A stretch of DNA of 64,000 bases from Paulinella micropora. Its lineage: Eukaryota; Cercozoa; Imbricatea; Euglyphida; Paulinellidae. Of the stretch, positions 40,098 through 50,176 are shown piece after piece. The notes under the pieces were generated by a model. That model did no database searches and was not told the origin of the DNA. It was given only the letters and a program-made list of their open reading frames with translations. Location of the stretch: the NCBI GenBank assembly GCA_019918135.1, contig WBZZ01003023.1, positions 71,606 to 135,605 of the forward strand, written 5' to 3'. Made by a program: the position numbers and the translations under genes. Each line of letters begins with the position of its first letter. Position 1 is the first letter of the stretch.

Positions 40098-41282
40098 TTA
40101 CACGTCCTCCGCCCAGCTTAGGCTCACGTACACGTCGGCACTGCCTGTAGTGGTCGAGGCGGCCAGACACAGCACTTCCCCGGGCCCAACGCTGATGTCC
40201 AGCTTGCTCAAGTCTAGCGAAGTGGCGGCCGACCCGGTCGAGGACACGACGCACGCCGCGGCTGCATTGCCGCCAGACACCGTGACGAGGGACGTGCTGT
40301 ACTCGCTGTTCGAAGCGGCCGAGTCATGGTTCGCGTAGGTCGGCGCGCTGCCAAACGTGGCCTGGGTCAGCACGCGCAGGGTCACCGGTTTCATGCCACT
40401 TACGACGGCGACCGTCAGCAACAGCGGGTACAGCACGTCGTTATTGGCCAGGGCCCCGATCAAAGTCTTGTTGCTGATAGTCAGTACATTCTGTTCAGTG
40501 GCGCCGATGGTCTGCATGGTGGGACGAGCGAAGGTCAGTCCCAACTGCCGCACAAAGCCCTCGACAAAGACGCCGACCGAGGCGCTGCGCAGCTGCGCGC
40601 TGGCGCCAATCGTCTGCAGACGGAAAGGCAGCGAAGCGTTCGACAGCGACGGCAGGGTATTGGCGCCCGCGTAGCGTATGCGGTGCACAGGCACGAGGGT
40701 GCCGTCCAGCTGCCGCTCGGTCGAGAAGACGATGGCACCAAAGCCCAAGTATTGGAATTTGACTTCAAAGATATTGCCCTTCGACCAATCCTTGCGATCT
40801 AAGCTGTCACTGCCGAGGCAGGTATCCAGGTTCCAGTTCTTTTGGTCGATGTACGTGTCCACGCCCGCGTTGCGGTGCAGGATGCGCAGCCGGTTGGACT
40901 GTGTCTGGTCCTGCACGAAGAAGAACCCGTTGGAGTCGTCGCCGATGCCCGCCACCGCCGAGTTGGCCACGTTCGGTGACGCAGGAAAGATGGCAGTGAA
41001 ACGGCAGACCAACCCTTGCCCGGCGCGATACTTGCAGCGCCTGAGACTTTGGGCCTGAGCCGTGCCGCTCAGCGACACCAGGCCGTTGGCGCAGGCCACC
41101 GAGCCAGAGGTAGTGAACTTGCGGGGTTTGAGCGAGCCAGCGTAAGGGAAAGCCTCCTGCAAGAGCGGCGTAGGATACGCGACCTTGTGCTCCCCAAAGG
41201 CCGTGGTCATGGAGGGCAACGGCTTGGTCTCGATGGTGTCCTCCAGCCGCAGCCGTTTCGTGCCGCCGAGCGTCAGTGACAT
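40098..41282 (-). CDS. Probable capsid-surface / structural beta protein
   Basis: 394 residues from ATG 41282, unbroken. After a basic leader (GGTKRLRLEDT) the protein is Gly/Ser/Thr-rich and beta: RRCKYRAGQGLVCRFTAIFP, AGIGDDSNGFFFVQDQTQSN, RILHRNAGVDTYIDQKNW, then a C-terminal jelly-roll-like part ending VYVSLSWAEDV. The order of these words resembles a virion surface protein type that I have seen in large DNA viruses and phages, but I cannot name the family. Same basic KR-x-R leader style as the giant fibre gene. Divergent from the penton-like gene. Confidence 0.55.
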   Translation of the reverse strand: MSLTLGGTKRLRLEDTIETKPLPSMTTAFGEHKVAYPTPLLQEAFPYAGSLKPRKFTTSGSVACANGLVSLSGTAQAQSLRRCKYRAGQGLVCRFTAIFPASPNVANSAVAGIGDDSNGFFFVQDQTQSNRLRILHRNAGVDTYIDQKNWNLDTCLGSDSLDRKDWSKGNIFEVKFQYLGFGAIVFSTERQLDGTLVPVHRIRYAGANTLPSLSNASLPFRLQTIGASAQLRSASVGVFVEGFVRQLGLTFARPTMQTIGATEQNVLTISNKTLIGALANNDVLYPLLLTVAVVSGMKPVTLRVLTQATFGSAPTYANHDSAASNSEYSTSLVTVSGGNAAAACVVSSTGSAATSLDLSKLDISVGPGEVLCLAASTTTGSADVYVSLSWAEDV

Positions 41283-41335
41283 TTTTTATTCTGTTAGTAG
41301 TTAGTGAACGGGAAAATAAGTTTTTTTGGAAAAAA

Positions 41336-42196
41336 ATGAGCTCCCTGCGCAACATGAGCAAAATGAACCTGCTGGTCAGGAGCAAGGACCGGGACAGGGT
41401 ACAGGGAGCGGGCGACAGCGCCGAGTTCCGGCTGCCCTTGTCGGAGGCTATCGAGGGCCGGTACAAGCTCATTTGGGCCACCGTGCCCAACGCGCTGTAC
41501 AACGTGAATTCGAAAAACAACAAGCTGTACCTAACCAGCACGGCCACGGGCGACGTGACCATCACGATCCCATCACAGAACTATACAGGTCTCTGTTATT
41601 CTAGCCTCTTTTGCCCACGAATAGCACGGCATTCAATGTAGGGGAGACCCTGGCGGACGCACTGCAGAGTTTGCTGATCAACGAAGGGTACGTGCAGCCC
41701 GGGCAGACGATCGGCATCACGTACCTCGATACCCACCTCAAGCTACAGTTTACGCTGAGCGCCGGCGCAGAGTTCAAGATCTACTGCAGGCAATCCGACA
41801 AGGACAGCGCGCACGCGGTGCTCGGCTTCGAGACTTCGGCCCAGGACGCAGAGACTTGGCTGACGCAGGGGCAGACCAGGGTCTTGCCCAACGTGGTGGC
41901 GCTGGGCCTGCCGAATCAAGGAGTGCTCGAGTTTGGCCTACTCGGTCGGCGGCTTCTACGAAGTGTGGAACGGCAACAGCGTCAGGCGCGGCACCAAGGA
42001 TCACTCGGCCACCCTGATTATTCCGTTCCTGGCCTCGAGCGGTGGGTACCAGTCTAGCGCCCAGGACAGGCACGACCAGTACGTCTACTTTCCTAGCCCG
42101 ATCAAGTATCTCAACATCCAGGTCGTGTCGCCGGACACGCGTGACAAGGTCGACCTCAACGGCGCCGACTGGGAAATGCTGCTGAGTAAGGCGTGA
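41336..42196 (+). CDS. Penton-like / minor capsid protein, probably spliced
   Basis: About 270 residues. N-terminal motif LLVRSKDRDRVQGAGDSAEF and then WATVPNALYNVNSKNNKLYL matches the SKDR ... PN-YNI signature of penton or minor capsid proteins in polinton-like and giant viruses. A break near 41588-41624 looks like a short intron (GTCTCTG to CGAATAG), but its phase is off by one base, so an indel must be near it. A second shift near 41930 leads into the final frame (GGFYEVWNGNSVRRGTKDH; QYVYFPSPIKYLNIQVV) ending at 42196. One copy per vertex is the family role. Confidence 0.62.
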
Positions 42197-42256
42197 GATT
42201 TTTTTTAATCTTCATGAGAAGAGAAGATATAGAGAAAGCGAGAAAAAAAAAACGAT

Positions 42257-42538
42257 ATGCCCGGTCGTGGCCCCCGATCCGATATCAAACATCGTGTAGC
42301 TAGTGCCAGAGCGGCTTACGGACGACCCAATCCCGGGCCGCGCAGGAGAGCACCAGCACCAGCGGCAGCGGCAGCAGCACCGCCACCGGACCCAGTCGAG
42401 CAGCACCGCCACGACCCAGTCGAGTACACGCGCTACCTGCTGGCCCTGACCAAGAAGAAGAAGAACAGCTCCGGCGTGCCGGTCTTCAAGCCAAAAGCGG
42501 CCAGGCGAAAGAAGAAGAAGACGACGACGAAAATTTAA
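42257..42538 (+). CDS. Small basic Pro/Ala-rich protein
   Basis: 93 residues: Arg/Pro/Ala-rich first half (GRPNPGPRRRAPAPAAAAAA), then PVEYTRYLLALTKKKK and a poly-basic tail (KAARRKKKKTTTK). Looks like a DNA-condensing or core protein. Preceded by a T-run/AATCTTC stretch. Family not recognised. Confidence 0.55.
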   Translation: MPGRGPRSDIKHRVASARAAYGRPNPGPRRRAPAPAAAAAAPPPDPVEQHRHDPVEYTRYLLALTKKKKNSSGVPVFKPKAARRKKKKTTTKI

Positions 42539-42576
42539 ATCTTGTTGCAAACTTTCTTTTAACAGAAAAAAGAACG

Positions 42577-43239
42577 ATGGACGAGAAAGTCGTGGTGCCA
42601 CGGGAGGACTCGCACGACTCGGACGACTCGGACGTAAAACGAGAGGAGGAAAAATGGTCCTCGCGCCGTGAGTCTTATTTTGCCAGCGTGGTGGACGAAT
42701 GCGCACTGCACGCACACCTCAATAACTCTGCTGGCTATTTTCACTACAACAAGTTCCTGGTCTTCGGGCTGCTGGCTACTATAGTGCAGGCGATCTGCTC
42801 CGTTATCGTCGGCAACTTCGGCTTCAAGGCGTGCAAAGCGGGCCGGGCGGGCTACGACTGGGTGTCTGTCACATGTTTAATTGTGGTAGCGATCATTTCT
42901 GGAGTGAACTCATTTTTCAACTTTGGGCAAAAAGCAGAGCGCCACTTCTCCTGTGAAATCCTTTTCGAAATGGTCAAAAACGAGTTATCAGTCGAGATGG
43001 CCAAGAAGAGGCGCTTTAGATTAGCAGCGGATGTGCTGCTGGTCAAGATTACCATGGCCCTGGAGAAAGTGCGTTCGAACGAGCAGGTCATACCAGCAGT
43101 AGTGTTATGGGCGCACCGTATGGACCGCGAGAAGCTGGCCAAAGCGCGAGCGCAGATGGTGACGAGCGGCGACCCGGTCAGGATCCACCATGGCACGCCC
43201 GTGACGCTGGGCCGGCACTTGATCCCGATGCCTACATGA
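42577..43239 (+). CDS. SLATT-like two-TM protein
   Basis: 220 residues, unbroken. After an acidic Ser/Asp leader the protein has YFHYNKFLVFGLLATIVQAI (TM1), CLIVVAIISGVNSFFNFGQK (TM2) and then AERHFSCEILFEMVKNELS, a helix pair. Two close TM helices followed by an F-x-F-x-x-K-A-x-x-H helix is the SLATT layout, known from bacterial nucleotide-triggered membrane effectors and seen in some large viruses. In bacteria it is thought to form pores on a second-messenger signal; no cyclase partner is visible here. Stop overlaps the convergent gene by eight bases. Confidence 0.55.
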   Translation: MDEKVVVPREDSHDSDDSDVKREEEKWSSRRESYFASVVDECALHAHLNNSAGYFHYNKFLVFGLLATIVQAICSVIVGNFGFKACKAGRAGYDWVSVTCLIVVAIISGVNSFFNFGQKAERHFSCEILFEMVKNELSVEMAKKRRFRLAADVLLVKITMALEKVRSNEQVIPAVVLWAHRMDREKLAKARAQMVTSGDPVRIHHGTPVTLGRHLIPMPT

Positions 43240-43579
43240 CCGTGCAGACCTTGGGACACAGCTCGCAGCAGTTGGAAGCGAGGGCGGCCTTCACGAGCTT
43301 CCAGATCACGTCGACCACTGGCGGGATCAGCTTGTCCACGTTGTCGTCAGTACACAAGTCCACGAGCACAGACACGACGATCTGCTTCTTCTCCTCACCA
43401 GTATGATTAGTATAGAGAGCAAGGTACTTGACCCCGTGAACAATGAGCTGCGGCACTGACTGCCAGCTGAAGTCGCTGTATGTCCGCTTGAGCTCGAGTG
43501 CGAGCTCGTGCGAGGTTACGGTGATGGACTCTTGCGACGAGGGCATCAGCCGTTGTTCGGTCTTGCGTCTTTGCAACAT
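43232..43579 (-). CDS. Small helical orphan, convergent
   Basis: 115 residues from ATG 43579. Composition is helical with SVPQLIVHGVKYLALYTNHT, GEEKKQIVVSVLVDLCTDDN and WKLVKAALASNCCELCP. Similar small helical proteins with a T-G-E-E-K-K core occur in large DNA viruses, of unknown role. Divergent from the RNR gene. Confidence 0.5.
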   Translation of the reverse strand: MLQRRKTEQRLMPSSQESITVTSHELALELKRTYSDFSWQSVPQLIVHGVKYLALYTNHTGEEKKQIVVSVLVDLCTDDNVDKLIPPVVDVIWKLVKAALASNCCELCPKVCTVM

Positions 43580-43691
43580 GTTCTTTGTTTTTGTTTTGCG
43601 CTATAAGAAAAAAAAAATATCCTCTTTCCCCTTTACTATTAAAAGGAGAGTGAATGGCCTTGTTGAAACTAGACAACCGGCAGCTGCACGA

Positions 43692-44669
43692 ATGGACACT
43701 GAGGAAAAACTGCTCGTGCCGGAAGAATCGCGATTTTGTCTCTTTCCCATCAGACGCCCGGACCTGTATTCATTCTATGAAGCTTCCCTGCGCTTGTTCT
43801 GGTCAGCAGATGAGCTAGACCTAAGCCGGGAACAGGCCGATTTCAAGAAACTGAGTGCAGATGAACAGCATTTTATTAAGATGGTGCTAGGTTTCTTTGC
43901 TAGCTCGGATGGCATCATTCAAGAAAACCTGGCCGCCAATTTCTTGGCCGAAGTGCAATATTCTGAAGCTAGACTTTTTTATTCTTACCAGATCTTTAAC
44001 GAGGCCAAACACTCGCGGACCTACAGCTTGTTGATCGACACGATCATCGGCGACCAGCAAGAGAAGGACAAGCTGTTCAATGCGATCACGCAGGTCCCGA
44101 CCGTCGCACAAAAAGCCAAGTGGGCGCTGCAGTGGCTCAGCCCGGCCCGGTCTTCGTTTGCCGAGCGCCTGGTGGCGTTTGCTTGTGTGGAACTTGTCCA
44201 GTTCGCCTCTTCTTTCGCCTCCATCTTTTGGCTGAAACAAAAGCACCCGGGCCTGCTGCAGGGCTTGTGCACCAGCAACGAGTTTATGGCGCGGGACGAG
44301 ACACAGCACGGCCTGTTCGCGTGCCACTTGTACAAGCACCACGTGTCGAACAAGCTGCAGATGTCGCGCATTTTCCAGATCGTGGCCGGCTGTGTCGAAG
44401 TCGAGCGGAGGTTCATCAGCGAGTCGCTGCCGGTGGCCCTGTTAGGCCTGAACGCCACGCTGATGGAACGGTACGTTGAGTTCGTGGCTGACGGCCTGCT
44501 GCAGAACTTGGGCCTGAGCGAAAAGCTGTACGGGGTGGCTAAGTGTCCCTTGCCCTTCATGGAGCAGCTAGGTGTGGTAGGCAAGACTAACTTTTTCGAG
44601 AAAAGAGTGAGCGAGTACGCGCGGGCGCCGGCCAAGGAGCCGGAATGGGGCCTAGACCAGGACTTCTAG
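43692..44669 (+). CDS. Ribonucleotide reductase class I small subunit (R2)
   Basis: 325 residues from ATG 43692, complete for the eukaryotic/giant-virus type. Makes the tyrosyl radical that the large subunit uses to reduce ribonucleotides. Iron ligands are present: Asp in FWSADELDLSREQADF (near residue 43), Glu and His in FNEAKHSRTYSLLID, Glu and His in ARDETQHGLFACH, and Glu in VEVERRFISESLPVAL; the radical Tyr is in HSRTYSLLID. The C-terminal WGLDQDF is the tail that docks on the large subunit. No large subunit lies in the window. One of the few unbroken enzymes of this block, consistent with selection. Its stop overlaps the next, convergent gene. Confidence 0.95.
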   Translation: MDTEEKLLVPEESRFCLFPIRRPDLYSFYEASLRLFWSADELDLSREQADFKKLSADEQHFIKMVLGFFASSDGIIQENLAANFLAEVQYSEARLFYSYQIFNEAKHSRTYSLLIDTIIGDQQEKDKLFNAITQVPTVAQKAKWALQWLSPARSSFAERLVAFACVELVQFASSFASIFWLKQKHPGLLQGLCTSNEFMARDETQHGLFACHLYKHHVSNKLQMSRIFQIVAGCVEVERRFISESLPVALLGLNATLMERYVEFVADGLLQNLGLSEKLYGVAKCPLPFMEQLGVVGKTNFFEKRVSEYARAPAKEPEWGLDQDF

Positions 44670-44947
44670 CCATTGATAGTGTCAGGCATGTCCACGACCG
44701 TCTCTTCTAGTGCCATTTCGGCCTCGACGGCCGCGTGGGCGGCAGACTCGGCGGCCGCCTCCGCCTCCTCTTCTTGCTGGATCAACTGCTTGATCTGCAG
44801 GCGCGTCTCCCTGCAACCACAGACCTTTTCACAGAGCGCAATCTGCAGCTGTAACTTCTCTCGTTCGACCGCCAGGATCCGGCGGCGGGCCAGGCAGGCG
44901 GCCAGCTCGTTCTCGTTCTCAGCTAGTGCTTGTCGCAACGCGTCCAT
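44666..44947 (-). CDS. Small coiled-coil protein with Cys pair
   Basis: 93 residues from ATG 44947 (MDALRQALAENENELAACLA). Predicted coiled coil throughout with a central CEKVCGCRE and an Ala/Glu-rich acidic end. The stop shares bases with the RNR stop. Family not recognised. Confidence 0.55.
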   Translation of the reverse strand: MDALRQALAENENELAACLARRRILAVEREKLQLQIALCEKVCGCRETRLQIKQLIQQEEEAEAAAESAAHAAVEAEMALEETVVDMPDTING

Positions 44948-44989
44948 TTCTTTTTTAATTAAAAAATACAGACTCGAAAGAAACAAAAA

Positions 44990-47900
44990 TCAGCCCGGGA
45001 TCTCGGTAATAGACACAAAACCTCTTTCATAGACGGCTGATCCAATTTTGCAATGTGATTTACGGCAGTTGCTGTATCTCCGTAAACCTCGATCCAGATG
45101 CACTCGTTCGCGGCCACTTCTACTATGCCAGCTAGATTCACTGTCGCATACTGCCCGTTGAAAGCACTACCGTTACTATAAGTGGTGGAATGCAGCCAGC
45201 GCACCGACGCGATCGCAGTGTTGCTGGCCGGCCTGCTAGCCCTCTTCTCGACCCAGGCCTCGGCGTTCATGGGACTGCTCGTGGCGGTGTTTTGGAATTT
45301 GACACAGGCAGCAACGAGCCATTTCCTGGTCATGCCCGACGTGTTCTGGAACGTGGTGTAGCTGGTAGAAGCGTTGCCCGAGTTGCTAGTCAAGCGAGCG
45401 ATATTGCCGATAGAAGGTGCGATTCTCACCGTGTTGTCGTAAGTCATAATCCTGCCATTAGCATTAGCAAAAGTCAGCACTGTTTCGCACAGCCAGTGGC
45501 CGCAGTCCCAGGTGCCCAGCTCGAACTCGCCGAGGTCGTTGATTTGGAGCACGCGATCCGTGCCGGCGGAGGGCAGCGCGGTCGGCAGCTTCAGCGTGTT
45601 TTTGCCGCACATGATCGAATCCACGCCCGTGAGGCCCGTGGCAGTGGCCGACACGCCCTCGGACTCAACGACGGGCGCAAAGGTCCCCACGGCGGCCTGG
45701 GTACTCGAATTTGTCGAAGTGACAATAAACCGGTGGTAGTAATAGAACGCGGTCGGGCGCGCTCGAGTTCAGGGTCTGTAACGTCGTGGTAAGGAGAAGT
45801 TACCGGACCAGACCAGTGTCCAGGTACTGCCATTGTCCGACCCCGCCAACGTGAAGCTTTTGGTTGAGCTACTGAGAGAAGAGGTATTAGTCAACGCGAA
45901 GCTCGTGATTCTGTAACGGCGCCGCTGGTGCTGGAGCGTAAAGTGTTCGCCGTACACGTTGCTGCCGCCCACGTTGGTAACGGCATTGTTTGTCGTGTTG
46001 ATACTCCCGTCAGAGTTGTAGTTGCCGAGGCTAGTCCAGCCATTGGCAGCGACACCATCGAAAACTCTATAGCTCTCTTGGCCTACAACTGCGGAAGAGT
46101 GGCTGAGCATCCAGTTTGGGTCTGTGGTAGGCGTATAGGCCGACATGGAAGTCCAGGTCGGCAGCGTCACCGAGCCAGAAGTCACAACCGTAGTGGAAGT
46201 GCTCTGGGTCACCATCTGCCCCGCAGAAGTCCGGCTCAGAACGGCAGTCTGGGCCGGCGTGGAGGATGGCAACAACGAGCTGGCCGCAAGCTGGCCTGCC
46301 GAGTCCAGCGTGACCAGCGACGTCGAGCCGGGCAGGCTAGCAGGCACTCTGACAGAAGAGGCAGCTAGCTGCCCCCCGCTAGACAAGGAGACGAAGGACG
46401 TGTTGGACGGCAGCGCGCTAGGCAGACTCAGCGCGACCGTCCCGGTACTCGCGAACGTGCTGGCGCCAACAGTTAAAGGTGACGTGTGTGCGTGCGACTC
46501 TGGGGTCGAGCCGATCACGATATAGCCATCAGCGTCGATCGCGAATGCCTGTTTCCCTGTCCAGAACCTAGGCTTGATCTCCGCGATGCGTATATAACCA
46601 TTTCCACCCGCGTTGACATAGAGCGATTCTGGGACAAAGCGGTAGACTTTGTAGTAGCCCTGGCTGGTGAGTGTGAAGGTTCTGTAAATCTCGCTGGTTA
46701 GCCAAGTAGGCATGTCGCTGCCGGAGCGGTACAACTCTGTCCAAGTAGTAGGAGCAGCAGACGCCTCGTTAGAGCCGAACACTGCTATCCGCCGGGGCCA
46801 GGTACAGTACTGGTAGGTAGGATCACCAGTCGGATCCCGGCGAGGGTACCAGTCAAAGTCCTTCAGTCGCATGCTAGTCCCGTCCACGAGGCGCAGCTGG
46901 AACCATTCTCCTTGTACCCCATTAGTCGACTGCACCGTGTAGCCGGCAGCCGTGACGAGTGACGCAGTGTAGACTCCGCTGCTGTTGTAAAATATCTTGC
47001 TTATCCAGCCGGTTTCTGCCGGATTACTAACATTATTATCAAACATTCTCCACGGCTGCCAAATATCACCCCAACCGGTTTCATAACTCGAGGCTGTCAA
47101 TGACCACGTGGCGCTGTTAGACGAGGCGTTGCTCCAGACAGGGAACGAGTACGGCGTTAACGAGGTCGCGGCGCCCGTGCCTGAGTTGCCGCTGCTGTCC
47201 AGCGTGACCAGGGCCGTCTGTCCGGCAGAGGGCAGAGACACTGGTAGCTTCAGCGCAGAAGCACTTAGCAGGTCTGCGTAGGCTTTGTTGGCAGCGTCAG
47301 TGCTAGCGAGCGGCGCCGCTATGTTCTTGATCGCGGGGCACGATGTGTAGTCGAAGCCAAAGTGGTTGATTCCGCACCAGCTAGAACATCCTCCTGCCTT
47401 GATAGAAGCAACCACGATGGCCACGTACCGAGCGGCCCTGGCGTTGTCGGTCGGCGCGAGAGTGATGGAACTGCCATCGACAAAGGTATAGGAGCCAGTG
47501 TGCCACAGCGTCCAGGTAGTGCCGTCTAACGTGCCCACCTGCCATGTCTTTGGTGATTTATCCAGACCGCTGGACTGGGCTTGCAGGTAGTACTGTTGCA
47601 GGACGACCCCAGTGCCAAAATCTAGCTGGAGCCACTCTCCGGGGTACACTACACCCGAAAACGTTTTGCTGGAACCGGAGCTGTAGGCGCCGCTCGTGGC
47701 ATTGTAGGTACTAGTGTTGCTCAGCCAAGAAAAGTTCGAGCCCGTATTGAAGCCATCGTATGCATTGCCGTTCCCGGAAGTGGACGCACTCGCGACCAGG
47801 CCGTTCCAGTTGTTGCTCGTCATGCTGTCTGGCTTCTTCACGTACGAAGTGGCTACAAGGCTCAGACCGTGGGAGATGGCCTGGTCCCCGTGCAGCAGCG

Positions 47901-50132
47901 CGCGGTCGGAGCCCAGCGACACCAAGCTGGTGCTGCTTGGCAGTGCGGTCGGCAGCTTGAGTGCAGAAGTGCCAGACGCTGGAGCGGAAAGCGTGCTGGT
48001 GCCTCCGGCCCCGCTGAGTGACAGTGAGCTAGCAGCCCCTGTCGCGAGCTGGCCACCGGAGTCGAGTGTCACTAGCAAAGCACTACCAGGCAGGGCGGTA
48101 GGCAGCTTGAGTGCAGAAGAGCCAGAGGCTGGAGCTGCAAGTGTGCTGGTACCACCTGCCCCGCTGAGTGACAGCGAGCTAGCAGCCCCTGTCGCTAGCT
48201 GGCCGCTGGAATCAAGTGTCAGTAGCAAAGTGCTACCAGGCAAAGAGACTGGCACCTTGAGCGAAGATGCACTTAGCTGCCCCGCAGAGGTCAGTGACGT
48301 CAGCGAGGTGCTGGCAGGCAGCGAAAGCGGGAGTGTAAATTTAGAGGCGGTGAGCTCACCGGTCGTGCTGTTCCATTGTGTTGCATTCTCGGCGGTGATA
48401 GAATTGGCGCCCGACCTCAGCGGCTTGATGTAAGTAGCATCAGTGTTAGCGGATGATAATAAATCACCAGTGGCGTTCAACACGATCGAGTGGGATGTCG
48501 CTGCCTTTGCTCTGCTTCCTATTGCGATCGATTCCTGGGCGGCAGCATCCGTGATAGCCGTACTGCCGATCCCAACCGACCGTACGCCGAGTGTACTGGC
48601 ATAGGGACCGACAGAGACCGACGAAACGCCTTGTGTGCTCTCTGAGGAGTAGGCACCGATCGCGACGGCGAGATCTGCCTGGCCAGAGTATCCCGCCCTG
48701 TAGCCAACGGCAGTTCCAAACTGGCCCTATCCACTCGCGCCTGCTTCACGACCTACTGCGACTGTGAGTATCTGCTGCCCCTCGCCCGCTAAAGTCCCGA
48801 TTGCTACGCTGTCTCCACCCTTGAAGCCGGTGGCGCCTACAGCGAACTGGCCCGCGCTGTCGAGCGTGACGAACTGCTTGGTGCCTGCGCTGGGCAGGGC
48901 CACAGGCAGCTTAAGGCGACGGAGCCGGTGCCAGGCGCGGAAAGCGTGCTGTTGCCGCCAGCCCCTGTCAGCGTGAGCGTTGACGAGTTGGCCAAATTCG
49001 CGAGTGAGGTCCCGTGCGGGTTGTTGGTAGCAGTCAAATGGCTGCTTAGACCTAGCACGCCGTCTGGATCGACCGTCACCAGCTGCGCGGTCGAGGCGGG
49101 CAGAGGGTCCGGCAGCCTCGCGAGAGTGTCCGGGATCGTTGTGACTGTAAAGTCGGTGTCCATGAGCACGATCGCGCCATTACCGCTGGGAGCTAAAGAT
49201 GGCTGCTTGAGCGTCCTGTCCTTGACCGCAAAGATCGCGCCGTCTGGATCCATGGTCACGACACAGTCGTTTTGAGTAGGCATGATCGACGGGAACTTCA
49301 CCGCTCCTGCCACCTGGTGGTCGACGTACGCCTTGGGCGCCAGCTGCGAGGCCTTGGTCGGATAACTGGTGTTCTCGATGCAGCCGGCATTGTACAGCTG
49401 GTAGTCGAAGGCCAGGCTCCGCATGTACCAAACTCCCGCCCTGTTGTTTTTGGTGCAGATTACGCGCAAGTACCTGGCGTACTCGGCCGCAGTCGCTGGC
49501 GTGAACGTGCGCAGGCTGTCGCCTACAAAGGTCTGGGCCGTCTGGCTGTCCCAAGTGAACCACCGGCTGCCGTCCGCGCTATAAACGACTACCCAGTCTC
49601 TGGGCGCAGTGATGGCACCCGCGGACGTGACATGGTAAGCAGTCAGTCTAGCGTGCTGGCCCAGATCGAGCTGGAGCCACGCGCCTACCACGGTGAGATT
49701 ATCGACCACCGTCTCGATCATGCCAGTGTAGTTGTTGCCGCTGTAGCTGTCGGGAGCGGTTGTGCCCCACAAGGTCGAGAAGTCGCTGTCAAAGGCTAGG
49801 AAGGCCTGGGTGGAATTGCTAGAGGCTGAGGCCACAAAGCCCGCGGAGCTGTTAGAAGTCATCCCGGCCGGCTGGCTAGTTTTCGCTTCGGTGTCCAGCG
49901 TCAAGGTAATCAGGTCGGCTAGATCAACCAAGTGCGGGTTCCCGGACGTAGTCAGTCTGTGAGCAGTGTTGAGGGCTACCGCGTCGTTCGCGGCCACTCC
50001 TCCTGTTGCCCATCTCACGCCCCCGTCACCGTCGGAGACAAGGACGTCGCCGTTCTGCCCGTCAACCGGCAGCACAAAGTCGTCGGTCGCACCGTCCAGA
50101 CGACGGCGCTTGTAGGACCTGGCTACTTCCAT
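44990..50132 (-). CDS. Giant fibre/adhesin with discoidin-like modules and a YadA-like head
   Basis: About 1,710 codons from ATG 50132. Leader MEVARSYKRRRLDG, then FVLPVDGQNGDVLVSDGDGG, a virion-attachment-like start. Four F5/8C (discoidin)-like modules follow, near 49850-49350, 47830-47300, 47150-46580 and 46190-45770, each with the W-x-Q-L-x-L core (GAWLQLDLGQHARLTAYHV; GEWLQLDFGTGVVLQQYYLQ). Between them lie LPTALPS/GQLATG repeats of a trimeric shaft and, at 48830-48490, repeats such as DSVAIGTLAG, AVAIGAY and SIAIGSRAK, typical of YadA-like left-handed rolls. Shifts occur near 48915, 45770 and 45040; TAG at 48727-48729. The end at 44990 (YERGFVSITEIPG) is preferred over 44959. Likely carbohydrate-binding virion fibre. 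Confidence 0.72.
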
Positions 50133-50176
50133 TCCTTGCTAGTTTAGTAGACTACGAGAAAAAGTTTGTTAATTAT

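Noticed and set aside
41588-41624. Fully in-phase intron in the penton-like gene
   Set aside because: GT and AG sites are good but the phases differ by one base for every pair tried; listed only as a probable intron with a nearby indel.
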